The notes under the pieces are model-generated. The model saw nothing but the letters and a program-made list of their open reading frames with translations, made no database searches and was not told the origin of the DNA. Of a stretch of 64,000 bases of DNA, positions 24,182 through 36,800 are shown in pieces. Numbering within the stretch: position 1 is the first letter of the stretch; every line of letters starts with the position of its first letter. Origin of the DNA: Deuterostichococcus epilithicus (Eukaryota > Chlorophyta > Trebouxiophyceae > Prasiolales > Stichococcaceae); assembly GCA_033439295.1 (NCBI GenBank), contig JAVTLE010000015.1:372001-436000 (forward strand), written 5' to 3'. The position numbers were made by a program, and so were the translations under genes.

Positions 24182-24749
24182 GATTTTGCAGTCCTTGTCC
24201 TTGCAGCCATTTCTCAGAAACTGGTCACAACAGTGGCAAGGGACGCTGGCAATGTTCATTGATCCACAGACATGCAGCTGTTGGTCGCGGCACAATGCAG
24301 ACAGTGATCATGCAAGCTTGTTGCTGTTGACTTTGTTGCTGTACAGGTCTGCACCTATCAGCTAGATACAGAGGTTGCGTTCGACTCTCCTAGAAACTTG
24401 CAAACCAGCGGCATGATCAAGAGCAACAACACAATGACGCGGGATGCTGACACCAACTCAAACAAGCGTGAGAGTCGCGTCAATGAATTCTGATGCACAA
24501 CATACTGCTGAATCAGCTGACCAGACATCTCCAAGACCACCGGTCGAGGTATCTTTCGAGAGTATTCGTACTCGTGCAGCGCCGCTCTTGTGAGGATAGT
24601 GGCATCATGGTCTGCTTGCCGTAGCCTGGGGCGCCGACTGCTGCCAGGGCGCATACTCCCGAGCTGTTGGCCGCATATCGCTTGCAAACTCAGCTGCAAG
24701 GGGTTGCATGTGGCAGGAGGATCCACAGGAGTGCCGTGCAGGAACTCGC
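24182..24749. other. Convergent intergenic region, amidohydrolase / phosphofructokinase
   Basis: Two 3' ends face each other over about 570 bp. No supported ORF or repeat was seen. Confidence 0.4.
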
Positions 24750-27700
24750 TCACACCATGGCGGGCTGGTTGATGGCAGTGACCTGGACACAGCGGCAACA
24801 GCTGTCAGCTGCCAGACTCTTCGGTGCCGGGAGCGCTGGCGCTGGGTGCGACTGCAAGCAACGGGGTGAGCGAGCCACATTGGCGTGTAGCAATCGAGGA
24901 GAACGCACCAGCCGGTTGTACGATCGCCCAAGGGGATCCACGACCCGGGGTGCCTGCGCAGTGTCGGCACACATGCGTCGCATCAGACCTCAAGCCCAGC
25001 TAGCACCTCCACTGCATGCACCTATCACTTGTTTCAGCCACATCAACATCGAACACTGGGCTTTCACTCGCCTGAATGATAGTGGGTATCGGTAGGTACC
25101 TGCGCAGCATGCCAAACAGATTAGGGACTAGAAGTTGGGCAGGGGATGGGGACCAGCAACCTGTTCTGACGGCGATCGATGACCTGATGCAGGCAACGAC
25201 GACGGGCGCACATGGGCCCCACATTTCAAGGAGACTAGAAAGGTAAAGCAGAGACGTACACATAATGCGTGTTGACCAGGCCCACTGTGAAGCCGGTGTA
25301 CCCCGCAAAAGCGCCGTGCACTGCGCCCTGCCCTAGCACCTGCAAATGCAGCGAGGCGTCGAGCCCTGTTGAGCATGCTTAGAGGGCCAGCTCGCTCCTG
25401 GATCTGGCACAATGCAGGGTGGGCCTGCGCCGCAGTGGGCTGGAGAAGTGGCGCCGGGCGTTTGCTGGGCTGGCTGTACGCACTCGCACTGCAGCAGCCG
25501 ATGGCGGGGCCGGTCCTTGAGAACCAGAGAGGCGGGCATGCAGGCATGGAGCACTGGCAGTTGCCGGCATGCGGGGCGCATGGCAGTGCGTGCGGCGACG
25601 CGGCAGCAACCTTGCAGTAGATGCGGTCGGTGGTGATCGTGGCGCTGGCGCGGATCATGTAGCTGGGGTCTATGTATTTCAGGTCACACTGCGGGGGAAG
25701 CACAGCACGAGGGAAGACCATTAGCTCAGCAGGGAAACCCTTGTGTGTCAAGGGTCACCTTGCAGTAGATGCGGTCGGTGGTGATCGTGGGGCTGGCACG
25801 GACCATGTAGGAAGGGTCGATGTACTTCATGTAGCACTGCGCAGGCAGGAGGTGGTGCAGGGGGTGATGCAGGGGAGCGGCAGCGTGATGCACAAGGCGT
25901 GCGCCGCACTGGACGGACTGCTGTCTACGGCGTGCAGGCAGCCCGGCCAGCACGTTTGCGACATGGTCGAGGGGCGCATGCGCTGAAGTGGCAGCTGCCA
26001 AAAGGGCGGGATCTTGAAGGGGCCTCACGTCCACTTCCTTGCGGAAGATGCCGCGCAGGTAGAGCCCGATGTCCTTCAAGATGGGGTTGCCGCTCGCGTC
26101 CGTCTGCACATGGCCGTCCTCTGCCGCCATGTCCTGATGAGAACACGGATGCACAGTGTTGAAGCCTGAAGGCGGCGGCAGTCACCCCTTCACTGTGCAC
26201 GGCGCCGGAACGGACTCGCCGCTGCACTGCCGGACGAAACCCCAAACCCTACCTGCGCGAGGTTCTGGCCGGCGCCCTCCGCCACGCAGACAACGCAGTG
26301 CCCCTTGGCGTCCAGGATCTTGTTGACGTGCGCCAGTAGCTTCTCCAGCGTGAAGGGCACCTCCGGGATGAGGCAGATGTCCACAACGCCTGCAGCGCCA
26401 GAGTTTGTTGACTGACAAGCTGTTGATTCACGTGGCTAAAGCTGCATCATTGCAAAGTGTCCAGCATGAGCGGCACCTCCGGGATGAGGCAGATGTCCGC
26501 CCACGCCTGGCCATCCTGGGAGCGAGCTGTTTGATTGACGTCGGGCCACACGTTGGCCGTTCAGCTGTGCGTGCCAAACGCGGCCGGCGCGCTGGCATGG
26601 TTGATGTCCGCCGTATTTGCTGGCGGCACGCATGTCTTTTGTGTTCGACCCGGATACAAGCAGCAGTGTGATTTGCACTCAAGCTGTCAGTTGCACAGTC
26701 TCTTCAGATGGCAGAGGCAAGCACTGCTAAATCAGAGCGGGTAAGAGTCACCCCTGCTGGAAAGGTGCAGCCGCTGTGCTCGCCATCTCAAATGGGCCCG
26801 CAAACGCTGCAGATTCTCAAGGACCTCGATCGACCATGCACACTTGCTGCCTGGGCACGAGTCAGCATTCCCGGATGCGCAATGGTTCAACGGCAAGGGC
26901 AAGACCTCGTCGGAGCACCGAACCGCTTGCTGCGAGTATCAACAGGCGCACCCGAGGCCATGGACGCCTGCATGGCGATGAAGCCGGAGGAGCGGCCCAT
27001 GAGCTTGACAAGGCCGATGCCGCGGCGGGTGGACCGCGCCTCGACCTTGGCGGCCATCAGCGCTGTCTGGCTGCGCTCCACGCTCGTCTCGAAACCAAAG
27101 CACTTGTCGATCTGTGTGGTGACCGGTTTTTCAGGGTCAGGGACGGGGGCGAACGTGGGGGATTAGTGAGGACGCCTGGAGGTGTGGCTGGTGCCCGCCC
27201 GCTGCGGGGTGCAATGTCCAAGCTGGCGTTTCAGCACACACTAGATGCTGCCATGCCTCAAGAAAACGCGCACAGCATGGTCTGTGTCTGCAGTAGAGGC
27301 TGAGGTGCCGAGTGCGCAGGCTCTCAACACCCAGCTGCTCCCACATTCCGCGATGTACACGCCCTGCGCGGTCGAATGCATGCAACAGGCGGCCGCCAGG
27401 AGGGGCCGGTCGCGCACACACCAGCAGGATGTCGTTGTCGATATTCTTGGGGATGCCGACAGCACGGGATTGCCGACAAGGGATGCCGACACCTTGGGGA
27501 TGCCGGCACCAGAAGGGCCAGGCGCGCACACCAGCAGGATGTCGTTGTCGATGGACTTGGGGATGCCGACGACGGAGGCGATGACGCCCTGCACCTCGCA
27601 CTCCTTCTGGATGGCGTTGGCCGCCGCGTTGCCGCCGTTGCCGCCGACGACATACAGCTGGTTGACGCCCCACAGCTTGAGCCGCTTGACGATCTCCGTG

Positions 27701-29989
27701 ACGTCCGCGCCGCCACGCGACGTGCCCTGCGCCCAGCACCCGAATTGGTGGAGTGTCTTTCCTCGAGCCCGCCCCTGTGGTGCCCTGATCGTGGCTGCCA
27801 AAGCTGTGACTGTCACTGAGATGCTGGTTCGCGCGGGTCCCAGTTGTTGCAGGTCAACATCAAAGTTGGCTCTGCCGGCCTCCTTGCCTGTGTGCTGACA
27901 AGGGTGGCCAGCAGCGCGGCATCTGTTCATTTCACACCTTGCCACAGCTCACAGCAGACGTCTCGGCAGCTGCAATTCCGCTGCGCAAACCGTTGTGAAC
28001 AGCATGGCACAGGCTTTAAGGGTCGTTGTGGCGGTAAGGCGCACCAGGATGGTGCCGCCGCGCAGCTGGATGCCGTCCACGACCTCGGGCGTCAGATGCA
28101 CTGGCTTTGTCGCACGGTCGTAGAAGCCGCGCAGCCCGTACTTGATGCCGAAGATCTGCGCGGGCAGGTAAGACACACTATGTGGCGTTGCAGCAGGCAC
28201 ATCGGGAATGCACGACATTCTGCCGCCTTGGCAGCTCAACATGCTGACGTGGAGCCCTCAACCGGTGGAGAATTGACGACCATGCCTGCGGCTCGGCTGG
28301 CAATGCGTGCCTGGTCTCGTTTGCAATGAGAGGTGCCAGCTTGCTGCGCTGGCTGACCCTGCCAATGGCTGCTAGGTGCAGCTCAGCGGTAGGGGTATTT
28401 ATGGAACCTTACTGTAATGTCCCCATCGGTAGGCGGACAAACGCACCTGGTCCAGCGGCACGCCGTAGTCTGCCAGCGTGTACACGATGTTCTGCACCAC
28501 ATCGTTCAGGCCTGGGCACAGGCCGCCGCACGTCACGATCGCCGCCGTCACCTGCATGGTGAGCGGGGATGCACGGTTGGCCGTAGGTCATCAGAGGAGC
28601 AGCTGTTGCATGATGGATGCGGTAAGCATGTCCCTCAAAGCTTGACAAAAAGCCGTGAGGCACATGCTGTGAGGCCCGTGTTGTCTGCAGGCGATGGACT
28701 TGACAACTGTCAGACTGCAGGCAGGCTTGGCAACGTATCCCACCTTGTCGGGATCGAAGTAGATGTCTTGCCGCGGGCCCGACCGGATGGCGTACGGCGG
28801 CAGCGGGATGCAGACGCCCTCCTCCTGGTTATAGATCCCCCCCTGGCAGCTGCTGCCACTGGAGTCGGGGCTCTCGTATACCATGGTGTTCAGCAGGCAC
28901 AGGTCCCGGTCCCCCACTGCGTGCACACGCACACTAAGTGTGACGACAATCACCAGTGCTGCAGGGTGCACCGTGTCTGATGCATTCAGCTGCTCTCAAC
29001 GCCTGTGTGCCACGTGCAGCGGGCGACAACAGGTTGCGGCAGGCTCACCGAAGCCGCCCCCCGAGTTGTTCGTTGGCACGAAGGGGCTGTCCCTGCACAG
29101 CATGCACCACAACGTCTGCATGGGACCGTGCACCCTTGGCAGGTCGTAAAGCGGCGCCGAGCAAGGTTGCACCAAGCAAAGGTGAGGCGGTCCGTTGCTG
29201 CTCGTCGCGTTGAGAGCCGTGTGTCTCGCACCTCCGCTCCAGCTTCGGCCTGATGGACTTTAGAGTGAGGATGTCATCATCTGCGCAGCAAGCACATGAG
29301 TATGCTGCAAGCTTGTGAGCAAGACACCCCTACGAGAAGCGTTCGTTCGTGTCGCGCCTGCAGATTCGCAGTAGAGCTGCCGCAGTTGTGGCCACCAACA
29401 TCAGACAATCCCTGCAAGAATGCCTGCCGTCATTTGACTGCCGCAACACAAGCGCCGCAAGCTGGTCCAGCTGCTCGAAGCCGAAGCTTGTGTTCGAAAG
29501 TCAGGCAGCACAAATGTCCTATGAGCCTTTCCACAGTGTGTGAATCTTGCAGCCTTGGCAGCCTGGTTCTCTTGCAAGTGCGATCTGTTGCCCTAACCAC
29601 TCAGTGCTGCAACCCGCTCGCGCCTTGGATCGGGCCGCGTTTACAGATGTTCACAGCGCGTGCATCTGCATGAACCGCCATGATTTCACTTGTGCCCGTC
29701 GCAACTTACCCGACAGGTCGATCTCGTCCGTCTGAAAGGCGTCGCCCACTGGCAAGCTGAATCGGTGCGGCTGACCGACGGCCGTCTGACCACCACCGTT
29801 GCCGTCGCCGTCTGCTCTGCATGCCAGGCTGTGCCGTTGCCGCGTGGCAGGTTGCTGCGGAGAGCTGGCCAGGTGGCGTGCGGGGGCATGAGGGAGCTGG
29901 CCCCACCGCAACGACTGTGTGCTACTCCTGCCGACGCATTGTCGGGAATCTGCAGTCGACGTCAGCCGCATGGTCGTGTGCGCAGCCAT
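24750..29989 (-). CDS. PFK: 6-phosphofructokinase, plant ATP-dependent type, probably plastid
   Basis: The exons are 29989-29710, 29280-29232, 29134-29049, 28916-28744, 28551-28447, 28155-28045, 27726-27532, 27111-26952, 26389-26253, 26133-26029, one of 25836-25759 or 25688-25611, 25339-25260, 25099-25072 and 24953-24750. With one copy of the doubled exon they close in frame to 596 aa. The first ~60 residues are Arg/Ser/Thr/Gln-rich, a likely transit peptide. Landmarks: [54 protein letters not shown] (catalytic Asp pair), [38 protein letters not shown] and [15 protein letters not shown]. It phosphorylates fructose-6-phosphate in glycolysis. The GGNGG loop (residues 296-300) follows the plant-type GGNGT rather than bacterial GGDGT. 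The last intron is GC-AG (CAG|GCGAGT). Three exons have tandem copies. Confidence 0.93.
25611..25836 (-). repeat. Tandem whole-exon duplication in PFK (two 78-nt exons)
   Basis: 25836-25759 and 25688-25611 are both 26-codon, phase-0 exons flanked by AG and GT. They encode [20 protein letters not shown] and [20 protein letters not shown], and both end DRIYCK. A 70-bp intron lies between them; the repeat period is 148 bp. Using both would insert 26 residues into the substrate-binding region, so only one should be spliced into any mRNA. Confidence 0.9.
26343..26512 (-). repeat. Tandem copy of the PFK exon 9 acceptor edge
   Basis: The exon 9 start (26389 downward, [15 protein letters not shown]) has a partial copy 116 bp upstream, inside intron 8 (about 26512-26459, reading [16 protein letters not shown]). 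The shared core is CTCCGGGATGAGGCAGATGTCC on the plus strand. The copy has no matching downstream exon. Confidence 0.85.
27418..27565 (-). repeat. Tandem copies of the PFK exon 7 donor edge
   Basis: The end of exon 7 ([12 protein letters not shown]|gtgtgcgcg) recurs 110 bp downstream in intron 7 as [12 protein letters not shown]|gtgtgtgcg. A shorter GIPK-containing piece lies between them. The copy includes a usable-looking GT donor. Confidence 0.85.
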
Positions 29990-30863
29990 GGTTGTCTTCT
30001 CTTTCGGATGCTCGGCTCCGGGCCCAAGCGCGCGCCAATTGTAGAAATCGGTGAAGTGCTATAAACCCTATGTAGTCACGTGAGAATGTAATCACGTTAT
30101 GACACTTGGCAGCCGGAGAGACGCGCGGTAGCAGCGAGTGGAAGACAATCGACCGGCAGTTGCGTTGCGCGTCGGAGGCGGCCAGAGGGTTGCGTCGGTC
30201 GTCAGAAGCTGGTCGAAGAGAGCGTTGTGGGTCGTAAGCCAAAGCTTTGTCCATTCGCTCCCCCGAGGCGGCTCGCATATTCACTTTCAGACGGACATTC
30301 GACTGCGACCAGCCTGAGAGCAGCCGGCGGCACAAACAGCAGCTTTCTCGTGCTGAGATACAGCTGCGGCAGGGCACGGACGTAGGTGAGGCGGGCCGTC
30401 CAGTTCTCGCTGAACGCTCTCAACGAGCGGTCACAGTCACTCAGCTGCTGCGACCTCGTGGACCGCTGGGTATCCGTTATGTTTACAATTGTTTTCTCTG
30501 TTGGAATGTCGCTGAAGCTGCGGTAGCAACGTGCCTCTCACACGACCCCGCTTTTTGCGTGTTACTCCATCCTCGGTGACACAACATGAGCCACACAACG
30601 CTTATGGCACCGCAGTCGCCCGCAGATGCTGTTATATGCGTCAAAAGAAACATCTGCAATCCGCACTGCTGACCTCGTGGGCGTGCTCCCTGCAGGCACC
30701 TGCCAGCCAGGCGCTGTACGCTGCAGGCGGCGGCTGCTGAACAGCCAGCCCGGTGCAACAGGGCGGAGCTTGCACGCCGGAGCCAAGAGCTAAGGACTAC
30801 TAGAAGCAGAATCCTCTCCGCACACATCCCTCCAGTGCAGCCGGCCTCGTGGCAGCCACAGCC
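29990..30863. promoter_or_regulatory. Divergent intergenic region, PFK (-) / eEF3 (+)
   Basis: This 870-bp interval holds both promoters. An AT-richer patch at 30055-30110 contains TATAAACCCTATGTAGTCAC, and a TATA-like start at 30060 is possible. No gene was recognised. Confidence 0.4.
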
Positions 30864-33800
30864 ATGACGCTGGCGACGGCGACGGCGCCGACACCTGCGG
30901 TGGCGGACTGCTGGCACACGCTCACGGTAACGGCGCAGACCGACGCAGAGGCGCGCAAGGCCGCGGCAGAATGCGCACGCGCCATCAACACAGCCGGCGT
31001 GACATCCCTGCGGGTGCGTCCTCATGCCAGCCCCGCGGCTCCGCATTTAGTATGGAGCAGTTGGAAAATTCTCAAGGGTCACACGAACTGCTCTGCTCGT
31101 GAGTCACTCTTGCGCAGATGGCGCTGAAGGGATGTTCCGCTGCCATGTGAGTTTGTGGCATGGATTGCCCTCCAAAACCGACGAGTTTCAATGGGCTGCA
31201 GGGCTCTGGGCTGCTGGACCGCATCACCGCCGCGTGGGCGGACACCGCGGCGCCTCTGGTCCGTGAGGGCGCCATGCTGGCCTTCACTGCGTTGTGCAAC
31301 GACGTCGGGCCGCCCGCAGAGCCATTTCTGCTGCCGCTGCTGCCGACCCTGCTCACGCACTATGCAGACAAGGTCCGCCTCTCGTCCTTTCACCGGGTCC
31401 CACGTGTCTCAGCAAGTGCTCGTACATCTGGCTGTGCACGCATCAGGCTGCAGAGGCCCACGACAGTCTGGAAGTCAGGTGGCCCGCTACTCTGTCGCCC
31501 TGCGGGGTCCGGCAATGTCTGCCTTTTAGCATCCTGAAGCAAGTAAAACAAATCTCAGATAGTGCACGTATGCTCCGCTGATGGCATAGGCGCCGGCGGT
31601 GCGGAAACAGGCAGAGCAGTCAGGCCAGGCATTCATCGAGATGCTATGCCCGTACACCACGCGGCTGGTGCTTCCGCACCTGTACGCGGGCTTTGAGGGC
31701 CGTCGCAACTGGCAGGTGCGCGCCGGAAACTCCATCCAAACTCAGAGGCGCTGCCCTCTCACTGCTGATCTGTGGGCGTCGTACCTGGCCTCCGTACAAG
31801 CCTGGTCCCTTCCTGCATGCCGTGCTGTGCTGCTCTGCGCTATGATGCATATGTTTGGCGCAGTGCAGTGCATTCCGATGCAGTACAGCGCCGCGTGAAC
31901 GCCTGGTGTTTCCATCCCGCTGCTGCTGGCAGGCGCGCGAGTGTCATCTGATTGCCGGCGACACCCCGTGCGCAGATCAAGGTGGGCGCGCTGCGGCTGC
32001 TGGCGCTGCTGGCCAAGACGGCGCCGGAGCAGCTGGCGGGCGAGCTGCCCACCATCGTGCCCGCTGTCTCCGAATGCATGTACGATGCCAAGCAGCAGGT
32101 CAAGGTGAGCGGTGAACGCTCGTTCGATTTGGGCAGAGATGTGACACAGCATTCCGCGGGCAACGCAGACACTGATGCCTGATGCCTGATGCCTGATGCA
32201 TGGTGGCTCCTTGGCTCTTCTTTGCTTTGCCCCCCGCCCGTGACGCTGCGCAGCGGCGCACAGCCCACTGCACTGTGCAGCACACCATGTGACGCGCCTC
32301 CTGCCGCCCGCCGGACTTCAGTTCTGCGTGTCTGCTGCGCAGACCGCGGCGTCGGATGCGATGCTGGCGTGCTGCACCGTGGTGGGCAACCGGGACGTGG
32401 AGCCCTTCGTGCCGACGCTCATCAGCTGCATGGCGCGCCCCGCGGAGGTGGCGGAGGGCATCCACAAGCTGGGCGCCATCACCTTTGTCCAGGTCTGGCT
32501 TCCTGTGCTTTCAGCCAGATGTTCCGCCCGGTCGTTGCTCGGAAAGCAGGCATGTCCCCTGTGGTCTGCGCTGGCTCAGGTTCGAGCTGTGGGTCCAACC
32601 CTCTCCAGAGAGTGCCAGTTTGTTCCTTGGTTGCCCTTCCTGCAGCTGCAGTCATTGAGCTGCTTGCAGTTCCGCTCAAGCCTCTGTCAATTTCAGGGCC
32701 GTGCATTTTCGTTGCGGCCCCGTCACGACGCGATGCCACAGCAAGAGGAGCTTCAGCACCCTCTGGCGCTCAGTCAGTCGCCATGTGTGGTCTACAAAAC
32801 TTCGACAAAAACTTTCTGCCGTTTACACATGATAACTGGCGAGACACTGGCCATGGCGTTGCTGCAGGTACTGGACGGCGACACCACCTGACATGCTCAG
32901 TTTGTGCCATGCTGCAGATTGGGGTGCTCCTCGCTGCATAACAGCGCAGCAGGCGCATGTGTACTGCCTCAAACCCAGCAAATCCTACACCAGGCTTATG
33001 CGCCCTCTTTCCGCAATCTGCAGGCGGTGGAGTCGCCCTGCCTGTCGATCCTGGTGCCGCTGCTGGTGAAGGGGCTGCGGGAAAAGGCGCCCGTCGTGCG
33101 CAAGACCGCCGTCATCATCGACAACATGGTCAAGGTGCGTGCACCCGCGCTGTGCGTGCGCCTGCTACTGTTTACTCCCCCTTCCCCTGCCCTCCACTGC
33201 TGCCCAGCGCCGAGGCCGCACCGTCAGCGTTATTGCACCGGGAAGTGGCAGCCTGAGGAACGCAACAATTGGAGAGCACAGCCCATTCCTGCAAGCAGCT
33301 CCTTTAGACAAAAGGTTCAGGGAACATAGCCTCCGAGTCTCCATATGCCATCTGTTGGATCAATCAGGTGGTTTACAACCCGGAGGATGCGGAGGTGTTC
33401 CTGCCGCGCCTGCTGCCGGTGCTGGACTCCGCCTCGCAGAGCATCGCTGACCCGGAGGTGAGGCCGGCTCCGCAGTCAGCGCCGGCAGGCCAGCAGCCTG
33501 TGCACAGCCATCGGTCCACTTCTCGGCGCGCCTCCACTTGTCTTCAGTGCGCGCCTCCGCTGCATAGTCGTCTTATAGTCGTATAGGCGCCTCCAAGCAT
33601 GCACGCAGGAGCCTTACCGGCGGTCGACACGTGTTGAAACATGGGAATATGCCGGCTCCTGGCAGGTGCGGTCGGTGGTGGCGACGGCGCACGCGGCGCT
33701 GGACAAGCTGCACGCGGAGGCACAGGCCAAGCACCCCGACGCGGACAAGCCCCGCCTGGAGCAGCCGGTGCGGAAATAATGTGTTTGGGGTTCAGGGCAA

Positions 33801-36800
33801 ACTGCCTGCCCACCTTGCCTTGCTGCTCGAGCACTCGCATGTGGCATTGGCATCGATGCCGTCCCATGACTCAAACGGATTCAATGGTGTGAGCTTGGCC
33901 TGCCTGCCCAGCTGGGTGGTGCATAGGGTTCGAATAGAAGAAGCCATCCCCCTACTGTCGACCTTGACCCCTCCTGCGGCTCGCGACCTCTCCATTGAGG
34001 CTGCCAAGACTGAGGTGTGCCGATTTCCTTCGGTTTGCAGTCGGTGCTGGCGCTGCTGAAGGAGGTCGTGGAGCACGCCAATGGCGCGGCGGCGCCGGCC
34101 TCGTGTCTGCCGGCCCTGGAGCACATCGCGGCGCTTGTCACGCCGCTTGCTGCGGCCGACAACTTTGACGAGGACGCCTGGGACAAGGTGTGTCCCTCGC
34201 AGGAGACACTCATTCCAACCGTATCTCCTGGTCACCACCTTGAGGAGTTTGTGCATTCGCTGTTTCACCAACCATGACTTGCGCGTCCTGACGCCTGCGG
34301 GTGCCGTCTCCACACTGGTGCGTCTGGGTTTGACCCTCGAGCTGATGCAGCCGCCTGCGTCAGACTCCTTGAGCGCCCTCACGCGGAGCTGCCTGCACTC
34401 GTTTGGCCACTGGACAGCGACATTGAGATCTGCCGTCAAATGCAAGACCAACTGACCATTCTATTGAAACATCAATCATAAGTGCAAAGTTTGAACTGCC
34501 CGCAGTGCTCGCGCCCATACCTGGAGAGCGTGCTGCCGCGCCCGGCGGCCAAGGCGGCCGCAGCTGCGCTGCTGTCCAAGTGTGACCACCGCGAGCACTC
34601 TGACGAGTCATCGGACGACGACGAGGGCATCGACCTGTGCAACTGCGAGTTCAGCCTGGCCTACGGTGAGAGCACTCGTGCATGCCAGACAGCATGCCAG
34701 ATCCCAATGGCAAGATCCACAAGGACGAAGAGGAAAACGGCAGGAAGGGCAGGGAAGGGGAGGAATGACCGCACGGCTTGCAACAGCCTCGCAGCCATCT
34801 GCGCATGGCGAGGCAGTGAGGCCTGGCATGCAGCTCTGTGGCTGCCTGTTAAACCTGGAAATTGTGTGATGAATGCGAGAGACAGGGGTCCGAAAAAGAA
34901 GGGCACTTTTGCAGCGCAGAGAGCCGGGCTGCACTGCACCACTGCGGCCGACATCATGGTGCCGGGTGGCCAAGCCTGGTGGCACCACTCAGCGTGTGAC
35001 ACGGACCTTGGTGACCCCTGCGCAGGTGGCAAGATCCTGCTGAACAAGGCGACGCTGCACCTGAAGCGTGGCCGGCGGTACGGTCTTTGCGGCCCCAACG
35101 GCGCCGGCAAGGTGCGCTGCAGCTGCCTCTCAACATTTCTGAAGCCTGTATGAGCTCATGTGATCATCAAGTCTGCACACCAGTTGCGGCGCAACTGCAT
35201 ACCAGACTCATTGCCTCGGCTCATGCGCTGCATTGCCGGCAGCCCTCGACCGGTGACCCTGTGCGCTGTAACCCCGCTATTCCTGGAGATGCCCCCAGCA
35301 CAGTCAGCGCTCATGTGCAGCATTGCCGGCGGCAAGCTAGGTGCCTTCCTGTGGGTCTTGAACCCAAATCCAATTGCAATGTTCTGCCTGCAGTCGACGC
35401 TCATGCGCAGCATCGCCAGTGGCAAGCTGGACGGCTTCCCGCCCAAGGAGGTGCTGCGGACGGTGTATGTGGAGCACGACATCGACGCCTCGCAGGCGGA
35501 GACGTCCGTCCTCGACTTCGTGGTGCACGACCCCATGCTGCACGGTGAGCACCCTTGTTACTGGGCTACTGTGCGTGACTCTGACGGCTTCACGAGTCTT
35601 TGGAGCTGGTGCGTCATGGGCATCGGCCGCGCCCTCACTGGCAGCGGCCCCTGCCGCCGGGCGAGCCGGAACATCACCATGCCCGGAGGACCATCCAGCG
35701 CCGAGCAACCGGATCCTGCCTGGTCCGTATCTGAACACTGCAAACTGTCGTGCTGCTGGTCTGACGCCTGGCTGCACATTGCCACAGGCATGGGCATCCC
35801 GAGGGCGGAGGTGTCGCGGGTGCTGGAGTCGGTTGGGTTTGGCGACGAGATGCGGGGCGCTTCCATCTCCTCGCTGTCCGGCGGCTGGAAGATGAAGCTC
35901 GCGCTCGGTGAGTGAATACCCTTCCGACTCGATGTATCTGGCAGCTGGTGTTTTGATTGCTCTTTCAAGCACGCGACTGGCAGTTGAACTCAGGTAGCTG
36001 GACGCCCGCCCTGCATGCGGGCTGCCCCAGAGCGCTCGTGCACGTTGACCCACACCCCCTCTGTTCAATCTGCAAGACAGGTCGCAGGCGCTGTTCTTCG
36101 AGCTGTGCGCTTGCTCAGGCTCAATAACCCACACCCACTTGTTCCCCTCGTGCAGCACGCGCGATGCTGATGAAGGCGGACATCATGCTGCTGGACGAGC
36201 CGACCAACCACCTGGACGTCAAGAACGTGGCGTGGCTGCAGGGCTACCTGACAGGGCTGCCCGACGTGACGAGCGTCGTGGTGTCCCACGACTCTGGCTT
36301 CCTGGACGCCGTGTGCACCGACATCATCCACTATGAGAACAAGAAGCTGAAGCACTACAAGGTTTGCAAATCCAGCTGCCCTGGTGACCTCTGGCGCAGC
36401 TACCTGCTGGCATGTTGCGTGCGCTGTGCATCGGCAACCCTGAAGCACTTGTGCCACTGAATGCTTGGTTGCGGCCTTGCCAGACAGCCTGCGTCCTAAA
36501 ACTCATGTGGAGTCCTTTTTACAATGATGGCGCTTGCATCGGCTCATCCACAGCGCCCTGGTACCGCCACCCTGCAGGGGCGACGGTGGTGCTGGTCCAG
36601 ACCATGCCGGCGCTCTCATGCTCTGCCTAATCTGCGAATGCCCCAATTGGCTACAGGGCAACCTGTCCGAGTTTGTCAAGGTCAAGCCGGAGGCCAAGGC
36701 CTATTACGAGCTCGGCAGCGCGGCGCTCAAGTTCACGCTGCCCAAGCCGGGATTCCTGGACGGCGTCAAGAGCCGTGAGCTGGCCATCCTGCGCATGCTG

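Noticed and set aside
25611-25836. Both PFK exon copies used together
   Set aside because: Frame would be kept, but 26 extra residues would repeat the YIDPSY substrate-binding strand; no PFK has this.
27532-27726. PFK GGNGG loop as a sign of an inactive enzyme
   Set aside because: Plant ATP-PFKs commonly carry Asn here (GGNGT), and the catalytic IDND and MGRSS motifs are intact.
33922-33940. GGTTCGAAT, tRNA T-loop-like string
   Set aside because: The flanks do not form a T stem and no acceptor or anticodon arm is present; it lies in an eEF3 intron.
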